This document shows, one piece after another, positions 46,620 to 60,339 of a stretch of DNA of 64,000 bases. How positions within the stretch are numbered: the first letter of the stretch is position 1; each line of letters begins with the position of its first letter. This stretch comes from Macrostomum hystrix (Eukaryota; Platyhelminthes; Macrostomidae): assembly GCA_950097015.1 (NCBI GenBank), contig CATNEN010000038.1, positions 10,678,501 through 10,742,500 of the forward strand, in the 5' to 3' direction. A program made the position numbers and the translations under genes. The notes beneath the pieces were generated by a model. The model was not told the DNA's origin. It saw nothing but the letters and a program-made list of their open reading frames with translations, and searched no databases.

Positions 46620-46975
46620 TATTGGACTGTGTCTGCTACGCTCGCATTGCGACACTGCGCAATGCTAATTTACATCACGATATTATTTTTTGTTCTTTCA
46701 ATGTTTTTATCCGCTTTGCGTAAGTGTGACTTGTTTTAATTTAGGTGTAACAAGACATTGCATTCATTTATTTTTGTCAGTCCGTACGTATAGTATATGT
46801 ATACAAGGAACGCAATACCTACTTCTTAAAAACGTAAATATTGTAATTACTGTCAGAAATCCCATTTAATTAATTGGCCCAATCCAGCTCAAATCGTGAG
46901 ACAGACGAGCCGTTCAAGCATGCTTGCGCACTATCGTCTCGGTTTAAGTCTGTACATAGTCAAGCCTGTTTAATT
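46620..46975. other. AT-rich spacer before the 44-bp satellite
   Basis: No coding feature. The first satellite unit starts at about 46990. Confidence 0.4.
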
Positions 46976-46984
46976 TATTCTGGG

Positions 46985-49900
46985 TCACTGGACTATGGAA
47001 TGGATGCTCAAAGCACAGTGTATTGGGTGACTGAGACTCTGGAATGGATGCTCAAAGCACAGTGTATTGGGTGACTGAGGCTCTGGAATGGATGCTCAAA
47101 GCACAGTGTATTGGGTGACTGAGACTCTGGAATGGATGCTCAAAGCACAGTGTATTGGGTGACTGAGGCTCTGGAATGGATGCTCAAAGCACAGTGTATT
47201 GGGTGACTGAGACTCTGGAATGGATGCTCAAAGCACAGTGTATTGGGTGACTGATGCTCTGGAATGGATGCTCAAAGCACAGTGTATTGGGTGATTGAGG
47301 CTCTGGAATGGATGCTCAAAGCACAGTGTATTGGGTGACTGAGACTCTGGAATGGATGCTCAAAGCACAGTGTATTGGGTGACTGAGGCTCTGGAATGGA
47401 TGTTCAAAGCACAGTGTATTGGGTGACTGAGACTCTGGAATGGATGCTCAAAGCACAGTGTATTGAGTGACTGGGGCTCTGGAATGGATGCTCAAAGCAC
47501 AGTGTATTGAGTGACTAAGGCTCTGGAATGGATGCTCAAAGCACAGTGTATTGGGTGACTGAGACTCTGGAATGGACGCTCAAAGCACAGTGTATTGGGT
47601 GACTGGGGATCTGGAATGGATGCTCAAAGCACAGTGTATTGAGTGACTGAGACTCTGGAATGGATGCTCAAAGCACAGTGTATTGGGTGACTGAGACTCT
47701 GGAATGGATGCTCAAAGCACAGTGTATTGGGTGACTGAGGCTCTGGAATGGATGCTCAAAGCACAGTGTATTGGGTGACTGAGACTCTGGAATGGATGCT
47801 CAAAGCACAGTGTATTGGGTGATTGAGGCTCTGGAATGGATGCTCAAAGCACAGTGTATTGGGTGACTGAGGCTCTGGAATGGATGCTCAAAGCACAGTG
47901 TATTGAGTGACTGAGACTCTGGAATGGATGTTCAAAGCACAGTGTATTGGTTGACTGAGACTCTGGAATGGATGTTCAAAGCACAGTGTATTGAGTGACT
48001 GAGACTCTGGAATGGATGCTCCAAAGCACAGTGTATTGGGTGATTGAGACTCTGGAATGGATGTTCAAAGCACAGTGTATTGAGTGATTGAGACTCTGGA
48101 ATGGATGCTCAAAGCACAGTGTATTGGGTGACTGAGACTCTGGAATGGATGCTCAAAGCACAGTGTATTGAGTGATTGAGACTCTGGAATGGATGCTCAA
48201 AGCACAGTGTATTGGGTGACTGAGACTCTGGAATGGATGCTCAAAGCACAGTGTATTGAGTGATTGAGACTCTGGAATGGATGCTCAAAGCACAGTGTAT
48301 TGGGTGACTGAGACTCTGGAATGGATGCTCAAAGCACAGTGTATTGGGTGATTGAGACTCTGGAATGGATGCTCAAAGCACAGTGTATTGGGTGACTGAG
48401 ACTCTGGAATGGATGCTCAAAGCACAGTGTATTGGGTGATTGAGACTCTGGAATGGATGCTCAAAGCACAGTGTATTGGGTGACTGAGACTCTGGAATGG
48501 ATGCTCAAAGCACAGTGTATTGGGTGACTGAGGCTCTGGAATGGATGCTCAAAGCACAGTGTATTGGGTGACTGAGGCTCTGGAATGGATGCTCAAAGCA
48601 CAGTATATTGGGTGACTGAGACTCTGGAATGGATGCTCAAAGCACAGTGTATTGGGTGACTGAGACTCTGGAATGGATGCTCAAAGCACAGTGTATTGGG
48701 TGACTGAGACTCTGGAATGGATGCTCAAAGCACAGTGTATTGGGTGACTGATGCTCTGGAATGGATGCTCAAAGCACAGTATATTGGGTGACTGAGACTC
48801 TGGAATGGATGCTCAAAGCACAGTGTATTGGGTGATTGAGGCTCTGGAATGGATGCTCAAAGCACAGTGTATTGGGTGACTGAGACTCTGGAATGGATGC
48901 TCAAAGCACAGTGTATTGGGTGACTGAGACTCTGGAATGGATGCTCAAAGCACAGTGTATTGGGTGACTGAGACTCTGGAATGGATGCTCAAAGCACAGT
49001 GTATTGGGTGACTGAGACTCTGGAATGGATGCTCAAAGCACAGTGTATTGGGTGACTGAGGCTCTGGAATGGATGCTCAAAGCACAGTGTATTGGGTGAC
49101 TGAGGCTCTGGAATGGATGCTCAAAGCACAGTGTATTGGGTGACTGAGACTCTGGAATGGATGCTCAAAGCACAGTGTATTGGGTGACTGAGACTCTGGA
49201 ATGGATGCTCAAAGCACAGTGTATTGGGTGACTGATGCTCTGGAATGGATGCTCAAAGCACAGTATATTGGGTGACTGAGACTCTGGAATGGATGCTCAA
49301 AGCACAGTGTATTGGGTGATTGAGGCTCTGGAATGGATGCTCAAAGCACAGTGTATTGGGTGACTGAGACTCTGGAATGGATGCTCAAAGCACAGTGTAT
49401 TGGGTGACTGAGACTCTGGAATGGATGCTCAAAGCACAGTGTATTGGGTGACTGAGACTCTGGAATGGATGCTCAAAGCACAGTGTATTGAGTGATTGAG
49501 ACTCTGGAATGGATGCTCAAAGCACAGTGTATTGGGTGACTGAGACTCTGGAATGGATGCTCAAGGCACAGTGTATTGGGTGACTGAGGCTCTGGAATGG
49601 ATGCTCAAAGCACAGTGTATTGAGTGACTGAGGCTCTGGAATGGATGCTCAAAGCACAGTGTATTGGGTGACTGAGACTCTGGAATGGATGCTCAAAGCA
49701 CAGTGTATTGGATGACTGATGCTCTGGAATGGATGCTCGAAGCACAGTGTATTGGGTGACTGAGACTCTGGAATGGATGCTCAAAGCACAGTGTATTGGG
49801 TGACTGAGACTCTGGAATGGATGCTCAAAGCACAGTGTATTGGGTGATTGAGACTCTGGAATGGATGCTCAAAGCACAGTGTATTGGGTGACTGAGGCTC

Positions 49901-52900
49901 TGGAATGGATGCTCAAAGCACAGTGTATTGGGTGACTGAGGCTCTGGAATGGATGCTCAAAGCACAGTGTATTGGGTGATTGAGGCTCTGGAATGGATGC
50001 TCAAAGCACAGTGTATTGGGTGACTGAGGCTCTGGAATGGATGCTCAAAGCACAGTGTATTGGGTGACTGAGGCTCTGGAATGGATGCTCAAAGCACAGT
50101 GTATTGGGTGATTGAGACTCTGGAATGGATGCTCAAAGCACAGTGTATTGGGTGACTGAGGCTCTGGAATGGATGCTCAAAGCACAGTGTATTGGGTGAC
50201 TGAGGCTCTGGAATGGATGCTCAAAGCACAGTGTATTGGGTGAGTGAGGCTCTGGAATGGATGCTCAAAGCACAGTGTATTGGGTGACTGAGGCTCTGGA
50301 ATGGATGCTCAAAGCACAGTATATTGGGTGACTGAGACTCTGGAATGGATGCTCAAAGCACAGTGTATTGGATGACTGAGGCTCTGGAATGGATGCTCAA
50401 AGCACAGTGTATTGGGTGATTGAGACTCTGGAATGGATGCTCAAAGCACAGTGTATTGAGTGACTGAGGCTCTGGAATGGATGTTCAAAGCACAGTGTAT
50501 TGGGTGATTGAGACTCTGGAATGGATGCTCAAAGCACAGTGTATTGGGTGACTGAGACTCTGGAATGGATGCTCAAAGCACAGTGTATTGGATGACTGAG
50601 GCTCTGGAATGGATGCTCAAAGCACAGTGTATTGGGTGACTGAGACTCTGGAATGGATGCTCAAAGCACAGTGTATTGGGTGACTGAGACTCTGGAATGG
50701 ATGCTCAAAGCACAGTGTATTGGGTGACTGAGACTCTGGAATGGATGCTCAAAGCACAGTGTATTGGGTGACTAAGACTCTGGAATGGATGCTCAAAGCA
50801 CAGTGTATTGGGTGACTGAGGCTCTGGAATGGATGCTCAAAGCACAGTGTATTGGGTGACTGAGGCTCTGGAATGGATGCTCAAAGCACAGTGTATTGGG
50901 TGACTGAGGCTCTGGAATGGATGCTCAAAGCACAGTGTATTGGGTGACTGAGGCTCTGGAATGGATGCTCAAAGCACAGTGTATTGGGTGACTGAGACTC
51001 TGGAATGGATGCTCAAAGCACAGTGTATTGGGTGACTGATGCTCTGGAATGGATGCTCAAAGCACAGTGTATTGGGTGACTGATGCTCTGGAATGGATGC
51101 TCAAAGCACAGTGTATTGGATGACTGATGCTCTGGAATGGATGCTCAAAGCACAGTGTATTGAGTGACTGAGACTCTGGAATGGATGCTCAAAGCACAGT
51201 GTATTGGGTGACTGAGACTCTGGAATGGATGCTCAAAGCACAGTGTATTGGGTGACTGAGGCTCTGGAATAGATGCTCAAAGCACAGTGTATTGGGTGAC
51301 TGAGACTCTGGAATGGATGCTCAAAGCACAGTGTATTGGGTGATTGAGGCTCTGGAATGGATGCTCAAAGCACAGTGTATTGGGTGACTGAGGCTCTGGA
51401 ATGGATGCTCAAAGCACAGTGTATTGGGTGACTGAGGCTCTGAAATGGATGCTCAAAGCACAGTGTATTGGTTGACTGAGACTCTGGAATGGATGTTCAA
51501 AGCACAGTGTATTGAGTGACTGAGACTCTGGAATGGATGCTCAAAGCACAGTGTATTGGGTGATTGAGACTCTGGAATGGATGTTCAAAGCACAGTGTAT
51601 TGAGTGATTGAGACTCTGGAATGGATGCTCAAAGCACAGTGTATTGAGTGATTGAGACTCTGGAATGGATGCTCAAAGCACAGTGTATTGGGTGACTGAG
51701 ACTCTGGAATGGATGCTCAAAGCACAGTGTATTGGGTGACTGAGGCTCTGGAATGGATGCTCAAAGCACAGTGTATTGGGTGACTGAGACTCTGGAATGG
51801 ATGCTCAAAGCACAGTGTATTGTGTGATTGAGACTCTGGAATGGATGCTCAAAGCACAGTGTATTGGGTGACTGAGACTCTGGAATGGATGCTCAAAGCA
51901 CAGTGTATTGGGTGACTGAGGCTCTGGAATGGATGCTCAAAGCACAGTGTATTGGGTGACTGAGGCTCTGGAATGGATGCTCAAAGCACAGTATATTGGG
52001 TGACTGAGACTCTGGAATGGATGCTCAAAGCACAGTGTATTGGGTGATTGAGGCTCTGGAATGGATGCTCAAAGCACAGTGTATTGGGTGACTGAGGCTC
52101 TGGAATGGATGCTCAAAGCACAGTGTATTGGGTGATTGAGACTCTGGAATGGATGCTCAAAGCACAGTGTATTGGGTGACTGAGACTTTGGAATGGATGC
52201 TCAAAGCACAGTGTATTGGGTGACTGAGGCTCTGGAATGGATGCTCAAAGCACAGTGTATTGGGTGACTGAGGCTCTGGAATGGATGCTCAAAGCACAGT
52301 GTATTGGGTGACTGAGGCTCTGGAATGGATGCTCAAAGCACAGTGTATTGGGTGACTGATGCTCTGGAATGGATGCTCAAAGCACAGTGTATTGGGTGAC
52401 TGAGACTCTGGAATGGATGCTCAAAGCACAGTGTATTGGGTGACTGAGACTCTGGAATGGATGCTCAAAGCACAGTGTATTGGGTGACTGAGGCTCTGGA
52501 ATGGATGCTCAAAGCACAGTGTATTGGGTGACTGAGACTCTGGAATGGATGTTCAAAGCACAGTGTATTGAGTGACTGAGACTCTGGAATGGATGCTCAA
52601 AGCACAGTGTATTGGGTGATTGAGACTCTGGAATGGATGTTCAAAGCACAGTGTATTGAGTGATTGAGACTCTGGAATGGATGCTCAAAGCACAGTGTAT
52701 TGGGTGACTGAGGCTCTGGAATGGATGCTCAAAGCACAGTGTATTGGGTGACTGAGACTCTGGAATGGATGCTCAAAGCACAGTGTATTGGGTGACTGAG
52801 ACTCTGGAATGGATGCTCAAAGCACAGTGTATTGAGTGATTGAGACTCTGGAATGGATGCTCAAAGCACAGTGTATTGGGTGACTGAGACTCTGGAATGG

Positions 52901-55900
52901 ATGCTCAAAGCACAGTGTATTGGATGACTGAGACTCTGGAATGGATGCTCAAAGCACAGTGTATTGGGTGACTGAGGCTCTGGAATGGATGCTCAAAGCA
53001 CAGTGTATTGGGTGATTGAGGCTCTGGAATGGATGCTCAAAGCACAGTGTATTGGGTGACTGAGGCTCTGGAATGGATGCTCAAAGCACAGTGTATTGGG
53101 TGATTGAGACTCTGGAATGGATGCTCAAAGCACAGTGTATTGGGTGACTGAGACTCTGGAATGGATGCTCAAAGCACAGTGTATTGTGTGATTGAGACTC
53201 TGGAATGGATGCTCAAAGCACAGTGTATTGGGTGACTGAGACTCTGGAATGGATGCTCAAAGCACAGTGTATTGGGTGACTGAGGCTCTGGAATGGATGC
53301 TCAAAGCACAGTGTATTGGGTGACTGAGGCTCTGGAATGGATGCTCAAAGCACAGTATATTGGGTGACTGAGACTCTGGAATGGATGCTCAAAGCACAGT
53401 GTATTGGGTGATTGAGGCTCTGGAATGGATGCTCAAAGCACAGTGTATTGGGTGACTGAGGCTCTGGAATGGATGCTCAAAGCACAGTGTATTGGGTGAT
53501 TGAGACTCTGGAATGGATGCTCAAAGCACAGTGTATTGGGTGACTGAGACTTTGGAATGGATGCTCAAAGCACAGTGTATTGGGTGACTGAGGCTCTGGA
53601 ATGGATGCTCAAAGCACAGTGTATTGGGTGACTGATGCTCTGGAATGGATGCTCAAAGCACAGTGTATTGGGTGACTGAGGCTCTGGAATGGATGCTCAA
53701 AGCACAGTGTATTGGGTGACTGAGGCTCTGGAATGGATGCTCAAAGCACAGTGTATTGGGTGACTGAGGCTCTGGAATGGATGCTCAAAGCACAGTGTAT
53801 TGGGTGACTGAGACTCTGGAATGGATGCTCAAAGCACAGTGTATTGGGTGACTGATGCTCTGGAATGGATGCTCAAAGCACAGTGTATTGGGTGACTGAT
53901 GCTCTGGAATGGATGCTCAAAGCACAGTGTATTGGATGACTGATGCTCTGGAATGGATGCTCAAAGCACAGTGTATTGAGTGACTGAGACTCTGGAATGG
54001 ATGCTCAAAGCACAGTGTATTGGGTGACTGAGACTCTGGAATGGATGCTCAAAGCACAGTGTATTGGGTGACTGAGGCTCTGGAATAGATGCTCAAAGCA
54101 CAGTGTATTGGGTGACTGAGACTCTGGAATGGATGCTCAAAGCACAGTGTATTGGGTGATTGAGGCTCTGGAATGGATGCTCAAAGCACAGTGTATTGGG
54201 TGACTGAGGCTCTGGAATGGATGCTCAAAGCACAGTGTATTGGGTGACTGAGGCTCTGAAATGGATGCTCAAAGCACAGTGTATTGGTTGACTGAGACTC
54301 TGGAATGGATGTTCAAAGCACAGTGTATTGAGTGACTGAGACTCTGGAATGGATGCTCAAAGCACAGTGTATTGGGTGATTGAGACTCTGGAATGGATGT
54401 TCAAAGCACAGTGTATTGAGTGATTGAGACTCTGGAATGGATGCTCAAAGCACAGTGTATTGAGTGATTGAGACTCTGGAATGGATGCTCAAAGCACAGT
54501 GTATTGGGTGACTGAGACTCTGGAATGGATGCTCAAAGCACAGTGTATTGGGTGACTGAGGCTCTGGAATGGATGCTCAAAGCACAGTGTATTGGGTGAC
54601 TGAGACTCTGGAATGGATGCTCAAAGCACAGTGTATTGTGTGATTGAGACTCTGGAATGGATGCTCAAAGCACAGTGTATTGGGTGACTGAGACTCTGGA
54701 ATGGATGCTCAAAGCACAGTGTATTGGGTGACTGAGGCTCTGGAATGGATGCTCAAAGCACAGTGTATTGGGTGACTGAGGCTCTGGAATGGATGCTCAA
54801 AGCACAGTATATTGGGTGACTGAGACTCTGGAATGGATGCTCAAAGCACAGTGTATTGGGTGATTGAGGCTCTGGAATGGATGCTCAAAGCACAGTGTAT
54901 TGGGTGACTGAGGCTCTGGAATGGATGCTCAAAGCACAGTGTATTGGGTGATTGAGACTCTGGAATGGATGCTCAAAGCACAGTGTATTGGGTGACTGAG
55001 ACTTTGGAATGGATGCTCAAAGCACAGTGTATTGGGTGACTGAGGCTCTGGAATGGATGCTCAAAGCACAGTGTATTGGGTGACTGAGGCTCTGGAATGG
55101 ATGCTCAAAGCACAGTGTATTGGGTGACTGAGGCTCTGGAATGGATGCTCAAAGCACAGTGTATTGGGTGACTGATGCTCTGGAATGGATGCTCAAAGCA
55201 CAGTGTATTGGGTGACTGAGACTCTGGAATGGATGCTCAAAGCACAGTGTATTGGGTGACTGAGACTCTGGAATGGATGCTCAAAGCACAGTGTATTGGG
55301 TGACTGAGGCTCTGGAATGGATGCTCAAAGCACAGTGTATTGGGTGACTGAGACTCTGGAATGGATGTTCAAAGCACAGTGTATTGAGTGACTGAGACTC
55401 TGGAATGGATGCTCAAAGCACAGTGTATTGGGTGATTGAGACTCTGGAATGGATGTTCAAAGCACAGTGTATTGAGTGATTGAGACTCTGGAATGGATGC
55501 TCAAAGCACAGTGTATTGGGTGACTGAGGCTCTGGAATGGATGCTCAAAGCACAGTGTATTGGGTGACTGAGACTCTGGAATGGATGCTCAAAGCACAGT
55601 GTATTGGGTGACTGAGACTCTGGAATGGATGCTCAAAGCACAGTGTATTGAGTGATTGAGACTCTGGAATGGATGCTCAAAGCACAGTGTATTGGGTGAC
55701 TGAGACTCTGGAATGGATGCTCAAAGCACAGTGTATTGGATGACTGAGACTCTGGAATGGATGCTCAAAGCACAGTGTATTGGGTGACTGAGGCTCTGGA
55801 ATGGATGCTCAAAGCACAGTGTATTGGGTGATTGAGGCTCTGGAATGGATGCTCAAAGCACAGTGTATTGGGTGACTGAGGCTCTGGAATGGATGCTCAA

Positions 55901-57812
55901 AGCACAGTGTATTGGGTGATTGAGACTCTGGAATGGATGCTCAAAGCACAGTGTATTGGGTGACTGAGACTCTGGAATGGATGCTCAAAGCACAGTGTAT
56001 TGTGTGATTGAGACTCTGGAATGGATGCTCAAAGCACAGTGTATTGGGTGACTGAGACTCTGGAATGGATGCTCAAAGCACAGTGTATTGGGTGACTGAG
56101 GCTCTGGAATGGATGCTCAAAGCACAGTGTATTGGGTGACTGAGGCTCTGGAATGGATGCTCAAAGCACAGTATATTGGGTGACTGAGACTCTGGAATGG
56201 ATGCTCAAAGCACAGTGTATTGGGTGATTGAGGCTCTGGAATGGATGCTCAAAGCACAGTGTATTGGGTGATTGAGACTCTGGAATGGATGCTCAAAGCA
56301 CAGTGTATTGGGTGACTGAGACTTTGGAATGGATGCTCAAAGCACAGTGTATTGGGTGACTGAGGCTCTGGAATGGATGCTCAAAGCACAGTGTATTGGG
56401 TGACTGATGCTCTGGAATGGATGCTCAAAGCACAGTGTATTGGGTGACTGAGACTCTGGAATGGATGCTCAAAGCACAGTGTATTGAGTGATTGAGACTC
56501 TGGAATGGATGCTCAAAGCACAGTGTATTGGGTGACTGAGACTCTGGAATGGATGCTCAAAGCACAGTGTATTGGATGACTGAGACTCTGGAATGGATGC
56601 TCAAAGCACAGTGTATTGGGTGACTGAGGCTCTGGAATGGATGCTCAAAGCACAGTGTATTGGGTGATTGAGGCTCTGGAATGGATGCTCAAAGCACAGT
56701 GTATTGGGTGACTGAGGCTCTGGAATGGATGCTCAAAGCACAGTGTATTGGGTGATTGAGACTCTGGAATGGATGCTCAAAGCACAGTGTATTGGGTGAC
56801 TCAGACTCTGGAATGGATGCTCAAAGCACAGTGTATTGGGTGATTGAGACTCTGGAATGGATGCTCAAAGCACAGTGTATTGGGTGACTCAGACTCTGGA
56901 ATGGATGCTCAAAGCACAGTGTATTGGGTGATTGAGACTCTGGAATGGATGCTCAAAGCACAGTGTATTGGGTGACTGAGACTCTGGAATGGATGCTCAA
57001 AGCACAGTGTATTGGGTGACTGAGACTCTGGAATGGATGCTCAAAGCACAGTGTATTGGGTGACTGAGGCTCTGGAATGGATGCTCAAAGCACAGTGTAT
57101 TGGGTGACTGAGGCTCTGGAATGGATGCTCAAAGCACAGTATATTGGGTGACTGAGACTCTGGAATGGATGCTCAAAGCACAGTGTATTGGGTGATTGAG
57201 GCTCTGGAATGGATGCTCAAAGCACAGTGTATTGGGTGACTGAGGCTCTGGAATGGATGCTCAAAGCACAGTGTATTGGGTGATTGAGACTCTGGAATGG
57301 ATGCTCAAAGCACAGTGTATTGGGTGACTGAGACTTTGGAATGGATGCTCAAAGCACAGTGTATTGGGTGACTGAGGCTCTGGAATGGATGCTCAAAGCA
57401 CAGTGTATTGGGTGACTGATGCTCTGGAATGGATGCTCAAAGCACAGTGTATTGGGTGACTGAGACTCTGGAATGGATGCTCAAAGCACAGTGTATTGAG
57501 TGATTGAGACTCTGGAATGGATGCTCAAAGCACAGTGTATTGGGTGACTGAGACTCTGGAATGGATGCTCAAAGCACAGTGTATTGGGTGACTGAGGCTC
57601 TGGAATGGATGCTCAAAGCACAGTGTATTGGGTGACTGAGGCTCTGGAATGGATGCTCAAAGCACAGTATATTGGGTGACTGAGACTCTGGAATGGATGC
57701 TCAAAGCACAGTGTATTGGGTGACTGAGACTCTGGAATGGATGCTCAAAGCACAGTGTATTGGGTGATTGAGACTCTGGAATGGATGCTCAAAGCACAGT
57801 GTATTGAGTGAA
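46985..57812. repeat. 44-bp satellite, 10.8 kb, about 246 copies
   Basis: Unit of 44 bp with core TGGAATGGATGCTCAAAGCA and CAGTGTATTGGGTGACTGAG, ending GCTC, ACTC or TGCTC. Length is very uniform (rare 45-bp units, e.g. near 48018). Marker variants recur with a fixed offset of 2,816 bp (64 units), showing recent large segmental duplication: 51115/53931, 51270/54086, 51441/54257, 51819/54635, 52185/55001 and 53183/55999. Frames are short since 44 is not divisible by 3. Confidence 0.98.
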
Positions 57813-57829
57813 GTTCTGTACGTCATCAG

Positions 57830-58002
57830 CCAGGAGCGGACTAGCAGCTCGCGACAGCCTGACAGCGTCAAGTTCAGCGTCTTCATCATTCTGCTGGATC
57901 CAGATGCGTGTTTTTCAATTCAGAGGCTGCCAAGGCCGGCGCATGTAGGCGGCGACGGTGGAGGCAGCGGAGGCAGGCAGAATTTTGCGACCACACCAGC
58001 TG
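57830..58002 (+). CDS. Candidate exon after the 44-bp satellite, possibly EGF protein tail
   Basis: Open frame SQERTSSSRQPDSVKFSVFI onward to GGDGGGSGGRQNFATTPA, ending at a consensus donor CCAGCTG/GTGAGT (58002/58003) in phase 1. An acceptor CATCAG (57828-57829) leaves one base, which fits phase 2 from the cryptic donor GACAG/GTGATT of the EGF gene (46515) and would give DDSD-SQERTSSS. If so, the satellite array is intronic and the long isoform has 287 residues. A hydrophobic stretch (FSVFIILLD) is odd for a cytoplasmic tail. A second reading frame (SGLAARDSLTASSSASSS) is also possible with acceptor CCAG. The parent gene is therefore uncertain. Confidence 0.4.
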
Positions 58003-58216
58003 GTGAGTTTAATAAGATGGCGAAGCATTTAATATCTCATAGTAGTTTATAGTTACTTACGCCATTTACCCAATAAACTTTTTTACATCTAATTAGATGA
58101 CTAGTATTTTTTTAACTCATTCTGAAGTCTTTGCTACTCCTATCGTAAACCTATCACTATTAATCATTTTCAGACGTTATACAAATACTTTTTTTAAGTG
58201 AAGATTTAGCAAAGCA

Positions 58217-59735
58217 AGATTTAGTGAGTGGGAAGTGGATTTAGTAAGTGGGAAGTGGATTTAGTTATTGGGAAGTGGATTTAGTGAGTGGGAAGTGGAT
58301 TTAGGGAGTGTGAAGTGGATTTAGTGAGTGGGAAGTGGATTTAGAGAGTGGGAAGTGGATTTAGTGAGTGGGAAGTGGATTTAGTTAATGGCAAGTGGAT
58401 TTAGTGAGTGAGAAGTGGATTTAGGGAGTGTGAAGTGGATTTAGTGAGTGGGAAGTGGATTTAGAGAGTGGGAAGTGGATTTAGTGAGTGGGAAGTGGAT
58501 TTAGTTATTGGGAAGTGGATTTAGTGAGTGGGAAGTGGATTTAGGCAGTGTGAAGTGGATTTAGTGAGTGGGAAGTGGATTTAGTGAGTGGAAAGTGGAT
58601 TTAGGGAGTGAGAAGTGGATTGAGTGAGTGGGAAGTGGATTTAGAGAGTGGGAAGTGGATTTAGGGAGTGGGAAGTGGATTTAGAGAGTGGGAAGTGGAT
58701 TTAGAGAGTGGGAAGTGGATTTAGTGATTGGGAAGTGGATTTAGTGAGTGGGAAGTGGATTTAGGGAGTGGGAAGTGGATTTAGAGAGTGGGAAGTGGAT
58801 TTAGAGAGTGGGAAGTGGATTTAGGGAGTGGGAAGTGGATTTAGTGATTGGGAAGTGGATTTAGTGAGTGGGAAGTGGATTTAGAGAGTCGGAAGCGGAT
58901 TTAGGGAGTGGGAAGTGGATTTAGTGATTGGGAAGTGGATTTAGTGAGTGGGAAGTGGATTTAGTGAGTGGGAAGTGGATTTAGAGAGTGGGAAGCGGAT
59001 TTATTGATTGGGAAGTGGATTTAGTGAGTGGGAAGTGGATTTAGTGAGTGGGAAGTGGATTTAGTGAGTGGGAAGTGGATTTAGTGAGTGGGAAGTGGAT
59101 TTAGTGAGTGGGAAGTGGATTTAGTGAGTGGGAAGTGGATTTAGGGAGTGGGAAGTGGATTTAGTGAGTGGGAAGCGGATTTAGTGAGTGGGAAGTCGAT
59201 TTAGTAAGTGGGAAGTGGATTTAGTGATTCAGAAGCGGATTTAGTGAGTGGGAAGCGGATTTAGTGAGTGGGAAGCGGATTTAGTGAGTGGGTAACGGAT
59301 TTAGTGATTGGGAAGTGGATTTAGTGAGTGGGAAGTGGATTTAGAGAGTGGGAAGTGGATTTAGTGAGTGGGAAGTGGATTTAGGGAGTGGGTAGTGGAT
59401 TTAGGGAGTGGGAAGTGGATTTAGGGAGTGGGTAGTGGATTTAGTGAGTGGGAAGTGGATTTAGGGAGTGGGAAGTGGATTTAGTGAGTGGGAAGTGGAT
59501 TTAGGGAGTGGGAAGTGGATTTAGGGAGTGGGAAGTGGATTTATGGAATGGGAAGTGGATTTAGTGAGTGGGAAGTGGATTTAGGGAGTGGGAAGTGGAT
59601 TTAGTGAGTTGGAAGTGGATTTAGGGAGTGGGAAGTGGATTTAGTGAGTGGGAAGTTGATTTAGGGAGTGGGAAGTGGATTTAGTGAGTGGGAAGTGGAT
59701 TTAGTGAGTGGGAAGTGGATTTGAGCAGTTGGAGT
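58217..59735. repeat. 20-bp minisatellite
   Basis: About 75 copies of TTAGTGAGTGGGAAGTGGAT and point variants (TTAGGGAGTG, TTAGAGAGTG, TTAGTGATTG). Copies keep exact register from 58221 to about 59720 without a single insertion or deletion. If the flanking exons are joined, this is most of a 1.8-kb intron (58003-59826). Confidence 0.97.
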
Positions 59736-59826
59736 TGATAAGCCCTATATTGTCCTGATTTTAAGGCTACTAAAATGTAATGCTTCAGTCGCCTTTCTCA
59801 ACTCTGCTATAAAAATTTTTTACCAG

Positions 59827-59927
59827 CTGCAAATTCTGGGTATCCAGCAGCGCATGGATACGATTCTCAAGCCCAACAAAGACTGCAATTCCATCGGTCA
59901 GGAAGTGGATTTCGGATGTGTGTTTAG
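59827..59927 (+). CDS. Candidate terminal exon
   Basis: Acceptor AATTTTTTACCAG (AG 59825-59826). Joined in phase to the 57830-58002 exon it reads AANSGYPAAHGYDSQAQQRL onward to FRMCV and TAG at 59925. The composition (Gly, Tyr, Gln, Ala) suits a disordered C-terminus. All three frames of this short exon are open for some distance, so the frame rests only on the phase match. A poly(A) hexamer AATAAA occurs at 60133-60138. Confidence 0.4.
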
Positions 59928-60132
59928 CGATAAAAGTTTATTTAGCCTCACCATCAAAAGCGGGTTTGGCTCTGCACTGCTCTGATCAAATGGACAACGG
60001 CGAAAAATTATAAAAGTTCTAGAATTCAAAGAGTAATAACATCCCATTCAGAATTTTCAAAGGTTTTCAAAATTTTCAAGGTTTCAGAAGTTCAAGATAA
60101 AAGTACAGAATGTTACGAATTAGCTTATGACT

Positions 60133-60138
60133 AATAAA
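60133..60138 (+). promoter_or_regulatory. Candidate poly(A) signal after the terminal exon
   Basis: AATAAA in GACTAATAAAAGC, about 205 bases past the TAG at 59925-59927. Positional inference. Confidence 0.3.
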
Positions 60139-60339
60139 AGCAAACGGTTTAAAAGTACATGACTGCAAAAGTACATCAAGTGCAGAAGTACTTGTACTGA
60201 TTGTTAAATTACATATTGCTTAATGATTGGTTTCATAAAACTGCGAAATATCAACCAGCTAAGACAGTTTCAGCAAAAGCAAAACGACAATTGAAATATA
60301 AAAATTGTATAAAAGCCAATTCGATCTGATCGGTTGTTG

